Assembly (NCBI GenBank): GCA_009377495.1
Contig: WHTZ01000006.1
Span: 103,967 to 167,966 of the forward strand
DNA from: Luteitalea sp.
GTDB taxonomy: Bacteria > Acidobacteriota > Vicinamibacteria > Vicinamibacterales > Vicinamibacteraceae
Direction: 5' to 3'
DNA length: 64,000 bases
In this document: positions 46,999-55,413 of the stretch, piece after piece
Layout: each line of letters starts with the position of its first letter
Position numbering within the stretch: position 1 is the first letter of the stretch
The notes under the pieces: model-generated
What the model was told of the DNA's origin: nothing
What the model saw: only the letters and a program-made list of their open reading frames with translations
The model's database searches: none
Program-made: the position numbers and the translations under genes

Positions 46999-47027
46999 AG
47001 TGTGTACGGTGTCCTATCGAATGTCAA
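46999..47027 (-). promoter_or_regulatory. Candidate promoter of the orphan permease
   Basis: On the minus strand a perfect TTGACA (47027-47022) is followed after 17 bases by CACACT (47004-46999), a poor -10. Imperfect inverted words (TCGATAGG and CCTATCG-like) flank it, as might suit a repressor. If used, transcription starts within about five bases of the first ATG, so either the message is leaderless or Met16 is the real start. Confidence 0.4.
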
Positions 47028-47050
47028 TAGGACCAATTGACGCTCTCACG

Positions 47051-47219
47051 TCAAAAGGTGAACCGCAAGCTCAGCTGCGCCTGCCGCGGCGCTCCGGCGC
47101 TGCGTCGGATCCTCGACGCTAATCTCGATCTGTCCTGTGAGGGTTTGAGCAGAGGCCGGATAGAAGCTGGACAGCACGAACGCAACCACCAACCCGAGGA
47201 TCAAAACGCGAGTCACCAA
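47051..47219 (-). pseudogene. Internally deleted TonB-dependent receptor remnant
   Basis: The minus strand from 47216-47219 encodes a signal peptide VTRVLILGLVVAFVLSSFYP then ASAQTLTGQIEISVEDPTQ, which is how acidobacterial carboxypeptidase-regulatory TonB receptors begin. After about 15 further residues a second frame ends RSAGAPRQAQLSLRFTF and stop, which is the typical last beta strand of such a receptor. The roughly 900 residues between are missing. GGAGGGG upstream would be its ribosome-binding site. The two ends are fused out of frame, so this is a deletion scar. Confidence 0.68.
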
Positions 47220-47275
47220 TGTTTTACCCCTCCAGGTCCAAGAAGGTGAACCGGCAGAATTCGGATGTCAAGGAA

Positions 47276-47301
47276 GGAAAAAGGGGCCTGTCCCCTTTTC
47301 C
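47276..47301. repeat. GGGGCCTGTCCCC hairpin upstream of the cobalamin riboswitch
   Basis: Arms GGAAAAAGGGG and CCCCTTTTCC flank the loop CCTGT, with one unpaired A. This is the inverted-loop form of the hairpin family also seen at 5316-5381 and 25977-26000. It lies about 55 bp before the riboswitch and may terminate upstream transcripts. Confidence 0.65.
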
Positions 47302-47329
47302 ACCGCGCTGTGTGCTACCATCATGCCCT

Positions 47330-47510
47330 GCCTTGGGTGCCTACGAAGGCCTAACAGGGAAGACCGGTGCAAATCCGGCGCGGTCCCGCCACTGTGAGTG
47401 AAGGCGCGTCGCTTCGATTGACCACTCGGCCCACCAGCCGGGGAAGGTGAAGCGGCCAGCGAACAGACGATCGTTCGCTACCTTCCGAGCCAGGAGACCT
47501 ACCCAGGGGT
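47330..47510 (+). promoter_or_regulatory. Cobalamin riboswitch
   Basis: The leader shows the conserved cobalamin riboswitch elements in order: GGTGCC near the 5' end, AACAGGGAA, CCGGTGCAAATCCGGCGCGG, TCCCGCCACTGTGAG (about 47380-47398), a variable peripheral part, and the B12 box GCCAGGAGACCTACC at 47489-47503. It should bind adenosyl- or methylcobalamin and turn down the downstream genes when B12 is plentiful. The gap 47220-47640 contains this element, the preceding hairpin and the expression platform, and no gene. Confidence 0.95.
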
Positions 47511-47520
47511 TCTGCGGTCG

Positions 47521-47542
47521 ACTTTCTGCGGCGACAGAAAGT
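47521..47542 (+). promoter_or_regulatory. Candidate expression-platform hairpin between riboswitch and btuB
   Basis: ACTTTCTG and CAGAAAGT form perfect 8-bp arms around CGGCGA, 18 bp downstream of the B12 box. There is no U-run after it, so termination is doubtful. Further on CCTCCGG (about 47554-47560) can pair with the region of GGAGG (47628-47632) that serves as btuB ribosome-binding site, which suggests translational control. The exact switch is not resolved. Confidence 0.45.
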
Positions 47543-47640
47543 GTGCACTGGAACCTCCGGCGTCAAGCCGCGTCCTTCCACCCGCACTCCTGCATCGTTG
47601 CCGCCGCCGGTCTACCGCGCCGCTCGCGGAGGCGACGCTC

Positions 47641-49941
47641 ATGGTACGGACAATCCCTCGCCATTTGCGGCTGATCTCAGCCGCTCTCCTCAGCTTTGTG
47701 TGTCCCATCTACCTGCTTCCGCCAGTGGCCGCGCAGGCAGGCCCGGCGATCGCAGGCACCGCACTCGACGAAGCGGGTGCGGTTCTCCCCGGCGCCCGTG
47801 TCACGGTCACCGACGCGAGCGGTCGCCTCGTCCGCACGACGGTGACCAACGGCGCCGGTGCGTTCGCGATCGAGACGCTGAGTCCGGGCACCTATACCGT
47901 CGTGGTGGAACTGCCGCTGTTCGCCGCAGCCAGCGAATCAGTGACGGTGCCCGTCAGTGGCGTCGCGCCAACCGTGCGCGCCGTGCTTGAGGCTGGCGGA
48001 TTTTCGGAGCGCGTCGTCGTCAGCGCGCGGCGAGTCGAGACGCGCGTCGCCGAGACGCCCCAGAAGATCGAGATCATCGACGCCGTCGACATCGAGCGCA
48101 CGGTGGCGGCGGATCTGACCGACGTTCTGAAGAAGGCCTCCGGCGTGGACGTCATTCAATACAGCGGTGTCCTGTCAGGCATCGGTATTCGGGGATTCCG
48201 CCCGCAGTTCTCCGGCATCAACAAACGATCGCTGCTCCTCATCGACGGCCGGCCGTCCGGTGTGACGAATCTGGCGACCCTGCAACTGGACAACGTCGAG
48301 CGCATCGAAGTCCTCAAGGGCGCGGCATCGTCGGTGTACGGGTCGTCGGCCATGGGCGGCGTTGTCAACGTCATCACGCGGCAATCACGAGGCAAGCTGG
48401 CCGGTACAGCGCGCCTCGGCGGCGGCAGCTTCGGGACGTCGGAGCTCTCGGGACGTGTAGGTGGCAGCGCCTCGTCGCGCGTGGACGTCGACCTCGGCGG
48501 CAACGCGTTCGATCAACGTGACGACTACCGCATGGGCAATGGCGAGGTGCGGCCGGCCACCAGCTACAAGACCTACGACGGCTCCGCACGTTTGGGAGTG
48601 GACTTGGGCACGTGGCGTCTCGAGGCGCGCGCGAATGGCTACCGCGGACGCGACATTATGACGCCTGGCAATCTCGTCACGGGCGTGAGCTCCCAAGGTC
48701 GCAAGGACCTCGAGCGCTCGAGTCAGGACGCGCGCGTCACCGGCCTCGTCGGCGGCCACGCCCTCTCGATCACGGGCTACCACACCGACGAATCGAGTCA
48801 CACCTTCAACGTCACGACAACGAACCCACTCGACCAGCCGTATCTGCCCTACTTGTCGTTCGAGAACGACCTCGGCTGGGTCGGCCTGCAGCTCAGGGAC
48901 ACCTGGAACTGGTCACGTCAGAACAACGTCGTCGTCGGCTTCGACTACGAGAAGGTCACGAGCGTCAGTCGATCGTACCTGCGCACGGGAGATCGGTCTG
49001 CCCCGTTCTCGGCAGACAACAACAAACGCACAGCCGGGTTCTATGGCGAGAACACGCTAAGACTGCGCGACGGGCGCACGGTCGTGACCTTGGGCGGTCG
49101 TGTCGACCGCATCGCGACCGAGACAGTCGACACCCCGCTCAAGACGAACTTCACGCCCTCCGAGAGCAGCTTCACGGTGTTCAACCCGAGCTTCGGGATC
49201 AAGCACCAGATCTTGAACGACCTGCGGGCGCATTTCGCCGTTGGCCGTGCCTTCATTCCAGCCGAGGCCGTGATGCTCACCGGCTACACCACGACGATCG
49301 TGGGCGGCCGCACGCAGATCAGCCAGGGTAACCCCGATCTGAAGCCCGAACGGAGCACATCGTTCGACATCGGCGCGGAGTGGACGGCACAGTCCAGTCG
49401 TCTCGACGTGACGTTCTTTCGGACGGTCGTGAAGGACCGCTTCATCTCCAACGTGGTGATCAGCAACCCGCCGCCGCCAGATCCCATCGTGTTGTCCGTG
49501 ACCAACGGGCTCGACGCACACATCAGCGGGCTCGAGGTGGACGTCAATCACCGCCTGCGCAGCCGGGTGGGAGTGTTCGCCAACACGACGCACTACCTCA
49601 CCCGCAAGGAGCGGCTGACGAGCGGCTTGCAGCAGGACATCCTGAATGTCCCCATGCACACGATCCGAGCCGGAATCGACCTGGACTTCGGAGCGCTCAG
49701 CAGCCGTGTGTCGGGCCGCTTCGTGCAGGGGCGAAAGGACAACGACTTCAACCAGGCTGGCTTCCCGATCATCGACTACGACGATTTCACGGTGATTGAC
49801 GCCAACGTGACCTATCGGCTGACGCGCTTGCACTCCCTCGTGCTCGTCGTGAACAACGTGTTCGACGAGCTCTACTACGAGAAGCTCGGATTCCCCCTGC
49901 AAGGCGCGTCATTCAAGGCGTTCTACCGCCTGGGCTTCTAG
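47641..49941 (+). CDS. btuB: TonB-dependent receptor, BtuB-like, with carboxypeptidase-regulatory domain
   Basis: This 766-aa outer-membrane receptor starts with a signal peptide (about 1-32, ending PPVAAQA). A carboxypeptidase-regulatory domain (IAGTALDEAGAVLPGARVTV, about 37-115) precedes the plug (RVETRVAETPQKIEIIDAVD with VLKGAASSVYGSSAMGGVVN at about 222-241) and the 22-strand barrel, ending in Phe (FKAFYRLGF). Control by the cobalamin riboswitch and the downstream B12 genes support cobalamin or another corrinoid as ligand. GGAGG is eight bases upstream of the ATG. The next gene starts 2 bp after the stop. Confidence 0.9.
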   Translation: MVRTIPRHLRLISAALLSFVCPIYLLPPVAAQAGPAIAGTALDEAGAVLPGARVTVTDASGRLVRTTVTNGAGAFAIETLSPGTYTVVVELPLFAAASESVTVPVSGVAPTVRAVLEAGGFSERVVVSARRVETRVAETPQKIEIIDAVDIERTVAADLTDVLKKASGVDVIQYSGVLSGIGIRGFRPQFSGINKRSLLLIDGRPSGVTNLATLQLDNVERIEVLKGAASSVYGSSAMGGVVNVITRQSRGKLAGTARLGGGSFGTSELSGRVGGSASSRVDVDLGGNAFDQRDDYRMGNGEVRPATSYKTYDGSARLGVDLGTWRLEARANGYRGRDIMTPGNLVTGVSSQGRKDLERSSQDARVTGLVGGHALSITGYHTDESSHTFNVTTTNPLDQPYLPYLSFENDLGWVGLQLRDTWNWSRQNNVVVGFDYEKVTSVSRSYLRTGDRSAPFSADNNKRTAGFYGENTLRLRDGRTVVTLGGRVDRIATETVDTPLKTNFTPSESSFTVFNPSFGIKHQILNDLRAHFAVGRAFIPAEAVMLTGYTTTIVGGRTQISQGNPDLKPERSTSFDIGAEWTAQSSRLDVTFFRTVVKDRFISNVVISNPPPPDPIVLSVTNGLDAHISGLEVDVNHRLRSRVGVFANTTHYLTRKERLTSGLQQDILNVPMHTIRAGIDLDFGALSSRVSGRFVQGRKDNDFNQAGFPIIDYDDFTVIDANVTYRLTRLHSLVLVVNNVFDELYYEKLGFPLQGASFKAFYRLGF

Positions 49942-49943
49942 AA

Positions 49944-51176
49944 ATGGTGGGAACGGTCTCGGTCAAAACATCAACGGTTGCCGGTCGGTGGCGAGCGCTG
50001 GCCGTCGCCCTCGCCGTGTGTGGCGTGTTCGCAGCCGTCCCGGCGGCTGAACGTGTGCCTGACGGCAACATGATCCGGGGCTGCGTCGATCGGTACGACG
50101 CCGCCACCGACTACTTCCCGGACAAAGTAACGGTTGAAGACGCGGTGAAGTTCAGCGTGACCTATCACCGCTCGTACAAGGTGATCAGTGTCCGAGAGAC
50201 TGTCACCGGCAAACCGTCCGAGAAGTACGTGCTCGTGCAGTGTGGCGCGTCGGTGCCGAAGCTCGAGCGCGAGTTGGCCGGCGCGCAAGTGGTGACGGTG
50301 CCGATCTCGTCGCTCTACTCGGCGTCCACGACACATCTGCAGCTGCTCGTCGACCTGCAGCGGCTCGACGTGCTGACCGGTGTCTCGACGATGAAACAGC
50401 TGATCGGCGACGAGATCTTAAAGCGCGCGAATAGCGGACGAGTCCGCGAGTTCGCGCCGATCTCCGTCGTCGACGCTGAGCTTGTTGTCTCGCAGCGGCC
50501 TGGCCTGTTCATGACCGGCGGCACGACCAGCGCGCCGCTCGCGGTGGTTCGGAGCGCAGGCATTCCGGTTGTTACGAACAACGAATGGCTCGAGCCGACG
50601 GGGCTCGCTCGAGCTGAGTGGTTGAAATACATGGCGCTGTTCCTCAACGAGGAGCGTGCGGCGCAGGGCATCTACAACGCCATGAAGGCGCGGTACAAGG
50701 TTCTCAGCGCGACAGCGATGTCAGTACCCGACGACAAGAAACCGATCGTCATGACTGGACGCGGCACGCGCGGCGATTTCGTGATCGCTGGGGGCCGGTC
50801 GTACGTCGCCGCCCTGATCAAGGATGCGGGCGGTCGCTACGCCTGGGCGGACAACCTCGTGACTGGCTCGGAGACCATAGACCTGGAGGCGCAGATTCGT
50901 CGTGCCGGTAACGCCGACATCTGGATCAACGGTGGCGGGTGGCAGAGCCTGGCGTCGATGGTGAAGGACGAGCCGAGATATAGCGAGTTCAAAGCGTACC
51001 GGACTCGGCAGGTGTGGGTGTATGAACGGCGCGTGACGTCCACGGGCGGGAATGACTACTGGTCCCGCGCCGTCTCGCATCCAGACCTCGTGCTCGCCGA
51101 TCTCGTCAAGGTCTTCCATCCGGCGCTTGTGCCGAAGCACGAGTTCCAGTGGTACATCCAAGTGCCTGCGCGCTGA
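49944..51176 (+). CDS. Periplasmic corrinoid-binding protein, first copy (BtuF/FecB superfamily)
   Basis: This 410-aa protein has a signal peptide (about 20-45, ending VPAAE) and two lobes of the helical-backbone binding-protein fold: KFSVTYHRSYKVISVRE and VLVQCGASVPKLERELAGAQ in lobe one and GDFVIAGGRSYVAALIKDAG with ANPDLVLADLVKVF-like sequence (HPDLVLADLVKVFHP) in lobe two. It is longer than BtuF (about 250-290 aa). As the first binding protein of a riboswitch operon with a FecCD permease and ATPase next, it probably delivers cobalamin or another corrinoid. Iron-chelate binding cannot be excluded from sequence. Confidence 0.82.
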   Translation: MVGTVSVKTSTVAGRWRALAVALAVCGVFAAVPAAERVPDGNMIRGCVDRYDAATDYFPDKVTVEDAVKFSVTYHRSYKVISVRETVTGKPSEKYVLVQCGASVPKLERELAGAQVVTVPISSLYSASTTHLQLLVDLQRLDVLTGVSTMKQLIGDEILKRANSGRVREFAPISVVDAELVVSQRPGLFMTGGTTSAPLAVVRSAGIPVVTNNEWLEPTGLARAEWLKYMALFLNEERAAQGIYNAMKARYKVLSATAMSVPDDKKPIVMTGRGTRGDFVIAGGRSYVAALIKDAGGRYAWADNLVTGSETIDLEAQIRRAGNADIWINGGGWQSLASMVKDEPRYSEFKAYRTRQVWVYERRVTSTGGNDYWSRAVSHPDLVLADLVKVFHPALVPKHEFQWYIQVPAR

Positions 51177-51188
51177 CTCTCCGGCACC

Positions 51189-52295
51189 ATGACCGTTCAC
51201 GCGACTTCTCCGCCTGCTATCGAGAGCTCGTCACGAGTCGAGCGCAGCTCGCCGCACGCTACACGCGAAGCGGTCGTGCTCTGCGGGCTTGCTGCGGCCA
51301 TGGCGACCGCCTTCTTGCTGTCCCTCGCGCTCGGCTCGACCAACGTGCCGGTAGGAAGGGTTCTCGAAGTACTCCGTGGCTCGCCGACGGAGCGCGACGG
51401 CGCCGCGATCGTGGTCGAGGCGATCCGCTTGCCGCGGTCGCTCACCGCTCTTCTTGCCGGCGCCGCTCTCGGCATCGCCGGGCTGCAGATGCAGACGCTG
51501 TTCCGGAATCCGCTGGCGGACCCGTTTGCCCTGGGAATCTCGTCGGGTGCGAGTCTGGGCGTGGCGATCGTGGTGCTGGGCTCAGGCATGAGCGTCGCGG
51601 CGGCGTTCGGAACCTCGACCGGCCTTCGGGGCGATGCGCTCCTGATCGGAGCGGCGATCGCCGGAGCGCTCGCCGTCCTTGCGCTGGTACTGGTCGTGTC
51701 CTCGAGAGTCGCCAGCCCGACGACCGTGCTCATCCTCGGCCTGATGTTCGGCTATGCCGCTTCAGCCATGGTCACCGTGCTCGTCGGCGTCAGCTCACCC
51801 GAACGACTCATGCAGCTGGCGCAATGGGGCTTCGGCTCGTTCTCCGGCGTGACCTGGCAGCGTCTGCGACTCTTCGCGCCGCTCACAATTGTGGGCGTCT
51901 GCCTCGCTGCAGCGATGACGAAACAGTTGAACGCGCTCCTCCTGGGTGAGAGCTACGCGCGGTCGATGGGCGTTGCCGTCCGTCGCGCGAGAGTCCTGAC
52001 CATGTTCGGCGCTTCGATGCTCGGCGCCGTCGTGACCGCGTTCTGTGGCCCTATTGCCTTTCTCGGCATCGCAGTCCCCCATCTGTGCCGTGGCCTTCTC
52101 GGCACGTCGAACCACCGTGTGCTCGTGCCGGCCGTCGTGCTGATGGGCGGGTCAGTTGCGCTAATCGCGCAGATCGTCTCCCTGCTGCCCGGGAGCGCCG
52201 GGATATTGCCACTGAACGCTGTGACGTCGATCATCGGTGCGCCCGTGGTTGTCGCAGTGCTTCTGCGAAGCAGGCGCGGAGCGTTCGCGGGATGA
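51189..52295 (+). CDS. btuC: FecCD-family ABC permease, first copy (BtuC-like)
   Basis: This 368-aa integral membrane protein has about ten hydrophobic helices and the FecCD signatures RLPRSLTALLAGAALGIAGL with QTLFRNPLADPFALGISSGA, the FGTSTGLRGDAL loop, and CGPIAFLGIAVPHLCRGLLG. It forms the transmembrane channel of a type II importer. The stop overlaps the next ATPase start by 4 bp and the preceding binding-protein gene ends 12 bp before the ATG. Substrate is inferred from the B12 operon. Confidence 0.9.
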   Translation: MTVHATSPPAIESSSRVERSSPHATREAVVLCGLAAAMATAFLLSLALGSTNVPVGRVLEVLRGSPTERDGAAIVVEAIRLPRSLTALLAGAALGIAGLQMQTLFRNPLADPFALGISSGASLGVAIVVLGSGMSVAAAFGTSTGLRGDALLIGAAIAGALAVLALVLVVSSRVASPTTVLILGLMFGYAASAMVTVLVGVSSPERLMQLAQWGFGSFSGVTWQRLRLFAPLTIVGVCLAAAMTKQLNALLLGESYARSMGVAVRRARVLTMFGASMLGAVVTAFCGPIAFLGIAVPHLCRGLLGTSNHRVLVPAVVLMGGSVALIAQIVSLLPGSAGILPLNAVTSIIGAPVVVAVLLRSRRGAFAG

Positions 52296-53347
52296 AAGCA
52301 GCCACGACATCGCGCCCGGCGGTTCCCGCCCTGCGGACGCACGACCTCGCGGTGGGCTACCGGAGCCGCCGGCAGCGCCGAGCGGTGCTCGAGCGCGTCA
52401 ATCTAGCGGTCGACGCAGGAGAGCTCGTATGCCTGCTAGGGCCGAACGGCATCGGGAAATCAACCCTGATGCGCACGCTGGCCCGAATGCAGCCGGCGCT
52501 CTGGGGATCTGTGGAGCTGGGGGGAATCGCACTCGAATCGCTGTCAGCCTCTGAGCTCGCGCGGCGGCTGGGCGTCGTCCTCACCGAGCGCGTAGCCGTC
52601 GAGTCACTGCGGGCCCGGCAGGTCGTCGACCTGGGACGGTATCCCCATTCTGGTTGGCTCGGAGGCCTGAGCGATCGTGATCACGAGGTCGTGTCTTGGG
52701 CGATCGAGGCTGTTGGTGCCCATCATCTGGCCGATCGCGACTTCGCCCGAATCTCGGATGGCGAGCGCCAGCGGGTGATGGTCGCGCGTGCGCTAGCGCA
52801 AGAGCCGCTGATGCTCCTGCTCGATGAGCCGACGGCATTCCTCGATGTGCCGTCGCGCGTCGAGCTCATGGGGCTGCTGCGTCACCTGACGCGCCAGGGT
52901 CCGCTTGCCGTCATCATCTCGACGCACGATCTCGAGCTGGCGCTGCGAACGGCCGATGTCGTGTGGCTCGTCGTTCCTGGAGGAGAGCTCATCACGGGGG
53001 CTCCGGAAGATGTGGTTCTCTCCGGTGGCATCGCCCAGGCCTTCGAGGGGCGTCAGGTCCGATTTCATGCCGAGGAGCGCAGCTTCCGCTGGCTGACCGG
53101 CGGCCGCGGCACAGCGGCCGTGCGCGGCGAAGGCCTGCCCGCGGCGATGGCACGCGCGGTACTCGAGCGCGAGGGATACACGGTGGTGGTCGCGCCTTCG
53201 ACGGCAGAAACGCTCGTGCTCGCGGTCGGCGAGACGGGTTGGCACCTCTCGTCAGACGAGGCCGACGTCAGTGGTCACAACTTCAGATCGCTCGCGGCCT
53301 ATGTCCGCGGGCTTCCATCCAAGGCGCGAAAGGAGACCGAATCATGA
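52292..53347 (+). CDS. btuD: ABC transporter ATPase, first copy (BtuD-like), with C-terminal extension
   Basis: The 351-aa protein starts at the ATG at 52292, overlapping btuC by 4 bp. Walker A is GPNGIGKST at 50-58, the signature is ISDGERQRV (Asp where most have Gly), and Walker B with the following glutamate is LMLLLDEPTAFLD. Known FecE/BtuD ATPases have about 250-270 residues; here about 95 extra residues follow after SGGIAQAFEG, with RWLTGGRGTAAVRGEGLPAA and AMARAVLEREGYTVVVAPST. That tail could sense something or belong to interaction with the next gene product. It powers uptake with the upstream permease. Confidence 0.9.
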   Translation: MKAATTSRPAVPALRTHDLAVGYRSRRQRRAVLERVNLAVDAGELVCLLGPNGIGKSTLMRTLARMQPALWGSVELGGIALESLSASELARRLGVVLTERVAVESLRARQVVDLGRYPHSGWLGGLSDRDHEVVSWAIEAVGAHHLADRDFARISDGERQRVMVARALAQEPLMLLLDEPTAFLDVPSRVELMGLLRHLTRQGPLAVIISTHDLELALRTADVVWLVVPGGELITGAPEDVVLSGGIAQAFEGRQVRFHAEERSFRWLTGGRGTAAVRGEGLPAAMARAVLEREGYTVVVAPSTAETLVLAVGETGWHLSSDEADVSGHNFRSLAAYVRGLPSKARKETES

Positions 53348-53925
53348 GAAGCATCAGCACGATGCGTGGCGACGCTGGCGAGACCAGTCTGGCCGGCGGC
53401 GTCCGTGTGTCCAAAGGATCGCTGCGAGTCGAGACGTACGGCACCATCGACGAGCTGAACTCGTCGCTTGGCTTTGCCCGTTCGATCTGCGACGACGTCG
53501 ACATCGCGGCCTTCACCAAGAGCGTCCAGCAAGATCTGTTCAAGATCGGCTCGTCGCTCGCCACGCCCGCCGAGAGCCCGAAGCCACAGATCCTGATCGA
53601 CACCGCGCTCGTCGAGCGCCTGACCGCGGAGGTGCATCGCTTGGAGGCGATCGAGGGCATGCTGGCCGACTGGTCCATCCCCGGCGAGCACCGCGCGGCG
53701 GCCGCCTACGACGTTGCGCGCACCATCTGCCGGCGCGCCGAGCGCTCGCTGGTCCGGCTGCAGGAATCCGGCGCCGTCGTTCAGCCCGCGATTCTGTCGT
53801 ATGTGAACCGGCTCTCCGACCTGCTATGGCTCTTCGGCCGCAAGCTCGAACACGACGCGGGCGTCAGCGGATCGCTGCGCGAGGTCACCGGCAAGACCGG
53901 CAACCGATTCTCCCGAGCGTGGTGA
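53344..53925 (+). CDS. PduO-type cob(I)alamin adenosyltransferase
   Basis: The 193-aa protein starts at the ATG at 53344, overlapping the ATPase stop by 4 bp. It has the PduO/MMAB pattern: GDAGETSLAGGVRVSKGSLR near the N-terminus (ATP-binding TGDxG-like loop), VETYGTIDELNSSLGFARS, then RRAERSLVRLQESG and YVNRLSDLLWLFGR. The usual TGDKGxT loop is MRGDAGETSL here. It transfers the adenosyl group of ATP to cob(I)alamin, giving the coenzyme that the riboswitch senses. Its place just after an importer suits salvage of imported corrinoids. Confidence 0.92.
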   Translation: MRSISTMRGDAGETSLAGGVRVSKGSLRVETYGTIDELNSSLGFARSICDDVDIAAFTKSVQQDLFKIGSSLATPAESPKPQILIDTALVERLTAEVHRLEAIEGMLADWSIPGEHRAAAAYDVARTICRRAERSLVRLQESGAVVQPAILSYVNRLSDLLWLFGRKLEHDAGVSGSLREVTGKTGNRFSRAW

Positions 53926-53939
53926 GACGTGAGGTCACG

Positions 53940-54527
53940 ATGATGAGCAGACTGCCACAGAATCCGCGGTTCGATGCGATCGAGCGCCACCCAGACGAGG
54001 CCGTCACGGCTTACAGCTACTTCCCGCCGACCGAAGCCACGATGCGCGAGCTCGCGCAGGACCTGTTCGGCACGCACTGGCGCTCGGTCGTCGTCGGCCC
54101 CTGCATCGAGGGCGCCGTCTTCGAGGTGTCGTTTCAGGCACCGCCCGAGATCCGGTACTCGGACGGATACCTCACCGTCGATCTCGGTCCCTGGCACTTT
54201 CACCTCTGCATCGGCCCCCACAAGGGCAACGCCTCCGAGGAACTGCGACAGAAGCGTCCGGTCGCGAAGGCGGCCTTCTTCGAACGTCGCGGCAAGGGCT
54301 GCGCTGGCGGACGGTCCTGGGGCCTGCGGCTGTGGAACGGCTACGACGAGCAGATGACGACCGTGTTCCTGCCGAACCCGCGCATCAGCGACGACCACCA
54401 GGTGCTGCGGACGCCGGATTGGTCGCGCCTCGACACGTACTACCGCCTGCGCGAGAAGTTCCTCGGCGAGCCGATGCCGGCGGACCTCCAGGCGGCAGCG
54501 GAGCGTCCACTGCCTGAAACAGCCTGA
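53940..54527 (+). CDS. Unassigned conserved-looking protein of the cobalamin operon
   Basis: This 195-aa cytoplasmic protein starts at the ATG at 53940 with GAGG upstream. Visible features are VTAYSYFPPTEATMRELAQD, a VVVGPCIEGAVFEVSFQAPP strand, DLGPWHFHLCIGPHKG with two His-x-His-x-Cys-like ligands, KRPVAKAAFFERRGKGCAGG and a C-terminal LRTPDWSRLDTYYRLREKFL. I recognise it only as a conserved type of protein seen next to cobalamin genes and cannot assign a reaction. The HFHLC and HK residues could bind cobalt or iron. The position between an adenosyltransferase and a second importer (gap to next gene 1 bp) argues for a role in corrinoid or cobalt metabolism. Confidence 0.78.
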   Translation: MMSRLPQNPRFDAIERHPDEAVTAYSYFPPTEATMRELAQDLFGTHWRSVVVGPCIEGAVFEVSFQAPPEIRYSDGYLTVDLGPWHFHLCIGPHKGNASEELRQKRPVAKAAFFERRGKGCAGGRSWGLRLWNGYDEQMTTVFLPNPRISDDHQVLRTPDWSRLDTYYRLREKFLGEPMPADLQAAAERPLPETA

Positions 54528-54528
54528 C

Positions 54529-55413
54529 ATGTGCTATCGCCCGCATCGGCTCTTCGTGACCGCGTGGCTCGTCGCCGTGACGAGTGTGGCTGCCCTGGCC
54601 CAGCCGCGCCCAGTGCCGACGCGCATCGTCTCGACGTCGCCGAGCATCACCGAGACGCTGTTCGCTCTCGGACTGGGCGATCGCGTTGTCGGAGTCTCGA
54701 CGTTCTGTCGCTATCCGGCTGACGTCGCGAGACTGCCAAAGGTGGGTACCTTCCTCGAGCCCGATCCCGAGACGATCGCGCGGCTGAAGCCCGACCTGGT
54801 GTTCGTGCACACGGGGCCGAGCTCGGCTGCTTCGCAGTTGGCCACGCTCGGCATCGAGACGGCCATGGTCACTCGAGGAACCCTGCCGAGCGTCGTCACG
54901 ACCATTCGCCAGATGGCCGCGGCCGCGGGCGTTCCCGAGCGGGGCGATCGACTGGTCGCGCGCCTGAACGCCGGGCTCGATCGAGTCAAGGCGGCCGTCG
55001 CCGGACGGGCGCCTCGACAGGTGCTCATCATCGTCGGCCGGCGCACCGGCACCCTCAGCGACCTCGTGGCCGTGGGACCGGGCTCCTACCTCCACGACAT
55101 TGCGTCGATCGCGGGAGGCGTGAACGTCTTGTCCTCCGTGAAGCTCGAGTATCCCCGCATCTCGATGGAGAGCGTCATCAGCCTGGCGCCGGACGTCATC
55201 ATCGATGTGGGCGAGATGGGCGAGTCACCAGCCGATTCGACGCGGCGTCGCCAGATTACCGAGAGGCTTTGGCAACGCCACACGATGGTGAAAGCGGTGC
55301 GCGACGGGGCCGTGCACGCGGTTCATGACGAGGCCTATGTCGTTCCCGGCCCGCGCATTCTCGACGTGGCGAGGGCCATGGCTTCGTGGTTTCACGGCGT
55401 GAGGCCGCAGTGA
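54529..55413 (+). CDS. btuF: Periplasmic corrinoid-binding protein, second copy (BtuF-like)
   Basis: This 294-aa protein has a signal peptide (VAVTSVAALA, cleavage near LAQP) and the BtuF fold: RIVSTSPSITETLFALGLGD and VVGVSTFCRYPADVARLPKV, followed by DPETIARLKPDLVFVHTG. The length is standard for BtuF. It starts 1 bp after the stop of the unassigned gene and overlaps the second btuD by 4 bp at GTGA. Together with the next two genes it forms a second complete importer, so the operon has two of each part. Different corrinoids or different affinities may be served. Confidence 0.9.
   Translation: MCYRPHRLFVTAWLVAVTSVAALAQPRPVPTRIVSTSPSITETLFALGLGDRVVGVSTFCRYPADVARLPKVGTFLEPDPETIARLKPDLVFVHTGPSSAASQLATLGIETAMVTRGTLPSVVTTIRQMAAAAGVPERGDRLVARLNAGLDRVKAAVAGRAPRQVLIIVGRRTGTLSDLVAVGPGSYLHDIASIAGGVNVLSSVKLEYPRISMESVISLAPDVIIDVGEMGESPADSTRRRQITERLWQRHTMVKAVRDGAVHAVHDEAYVVPGPRILDVARAMASWFHGVRPQ

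Noticed and set aside
47391..47600. Short frames across the riboswitch
   Set aside because: The segment is explained by conserved cobalamin riboswitch elements, and the frames lack coding features.
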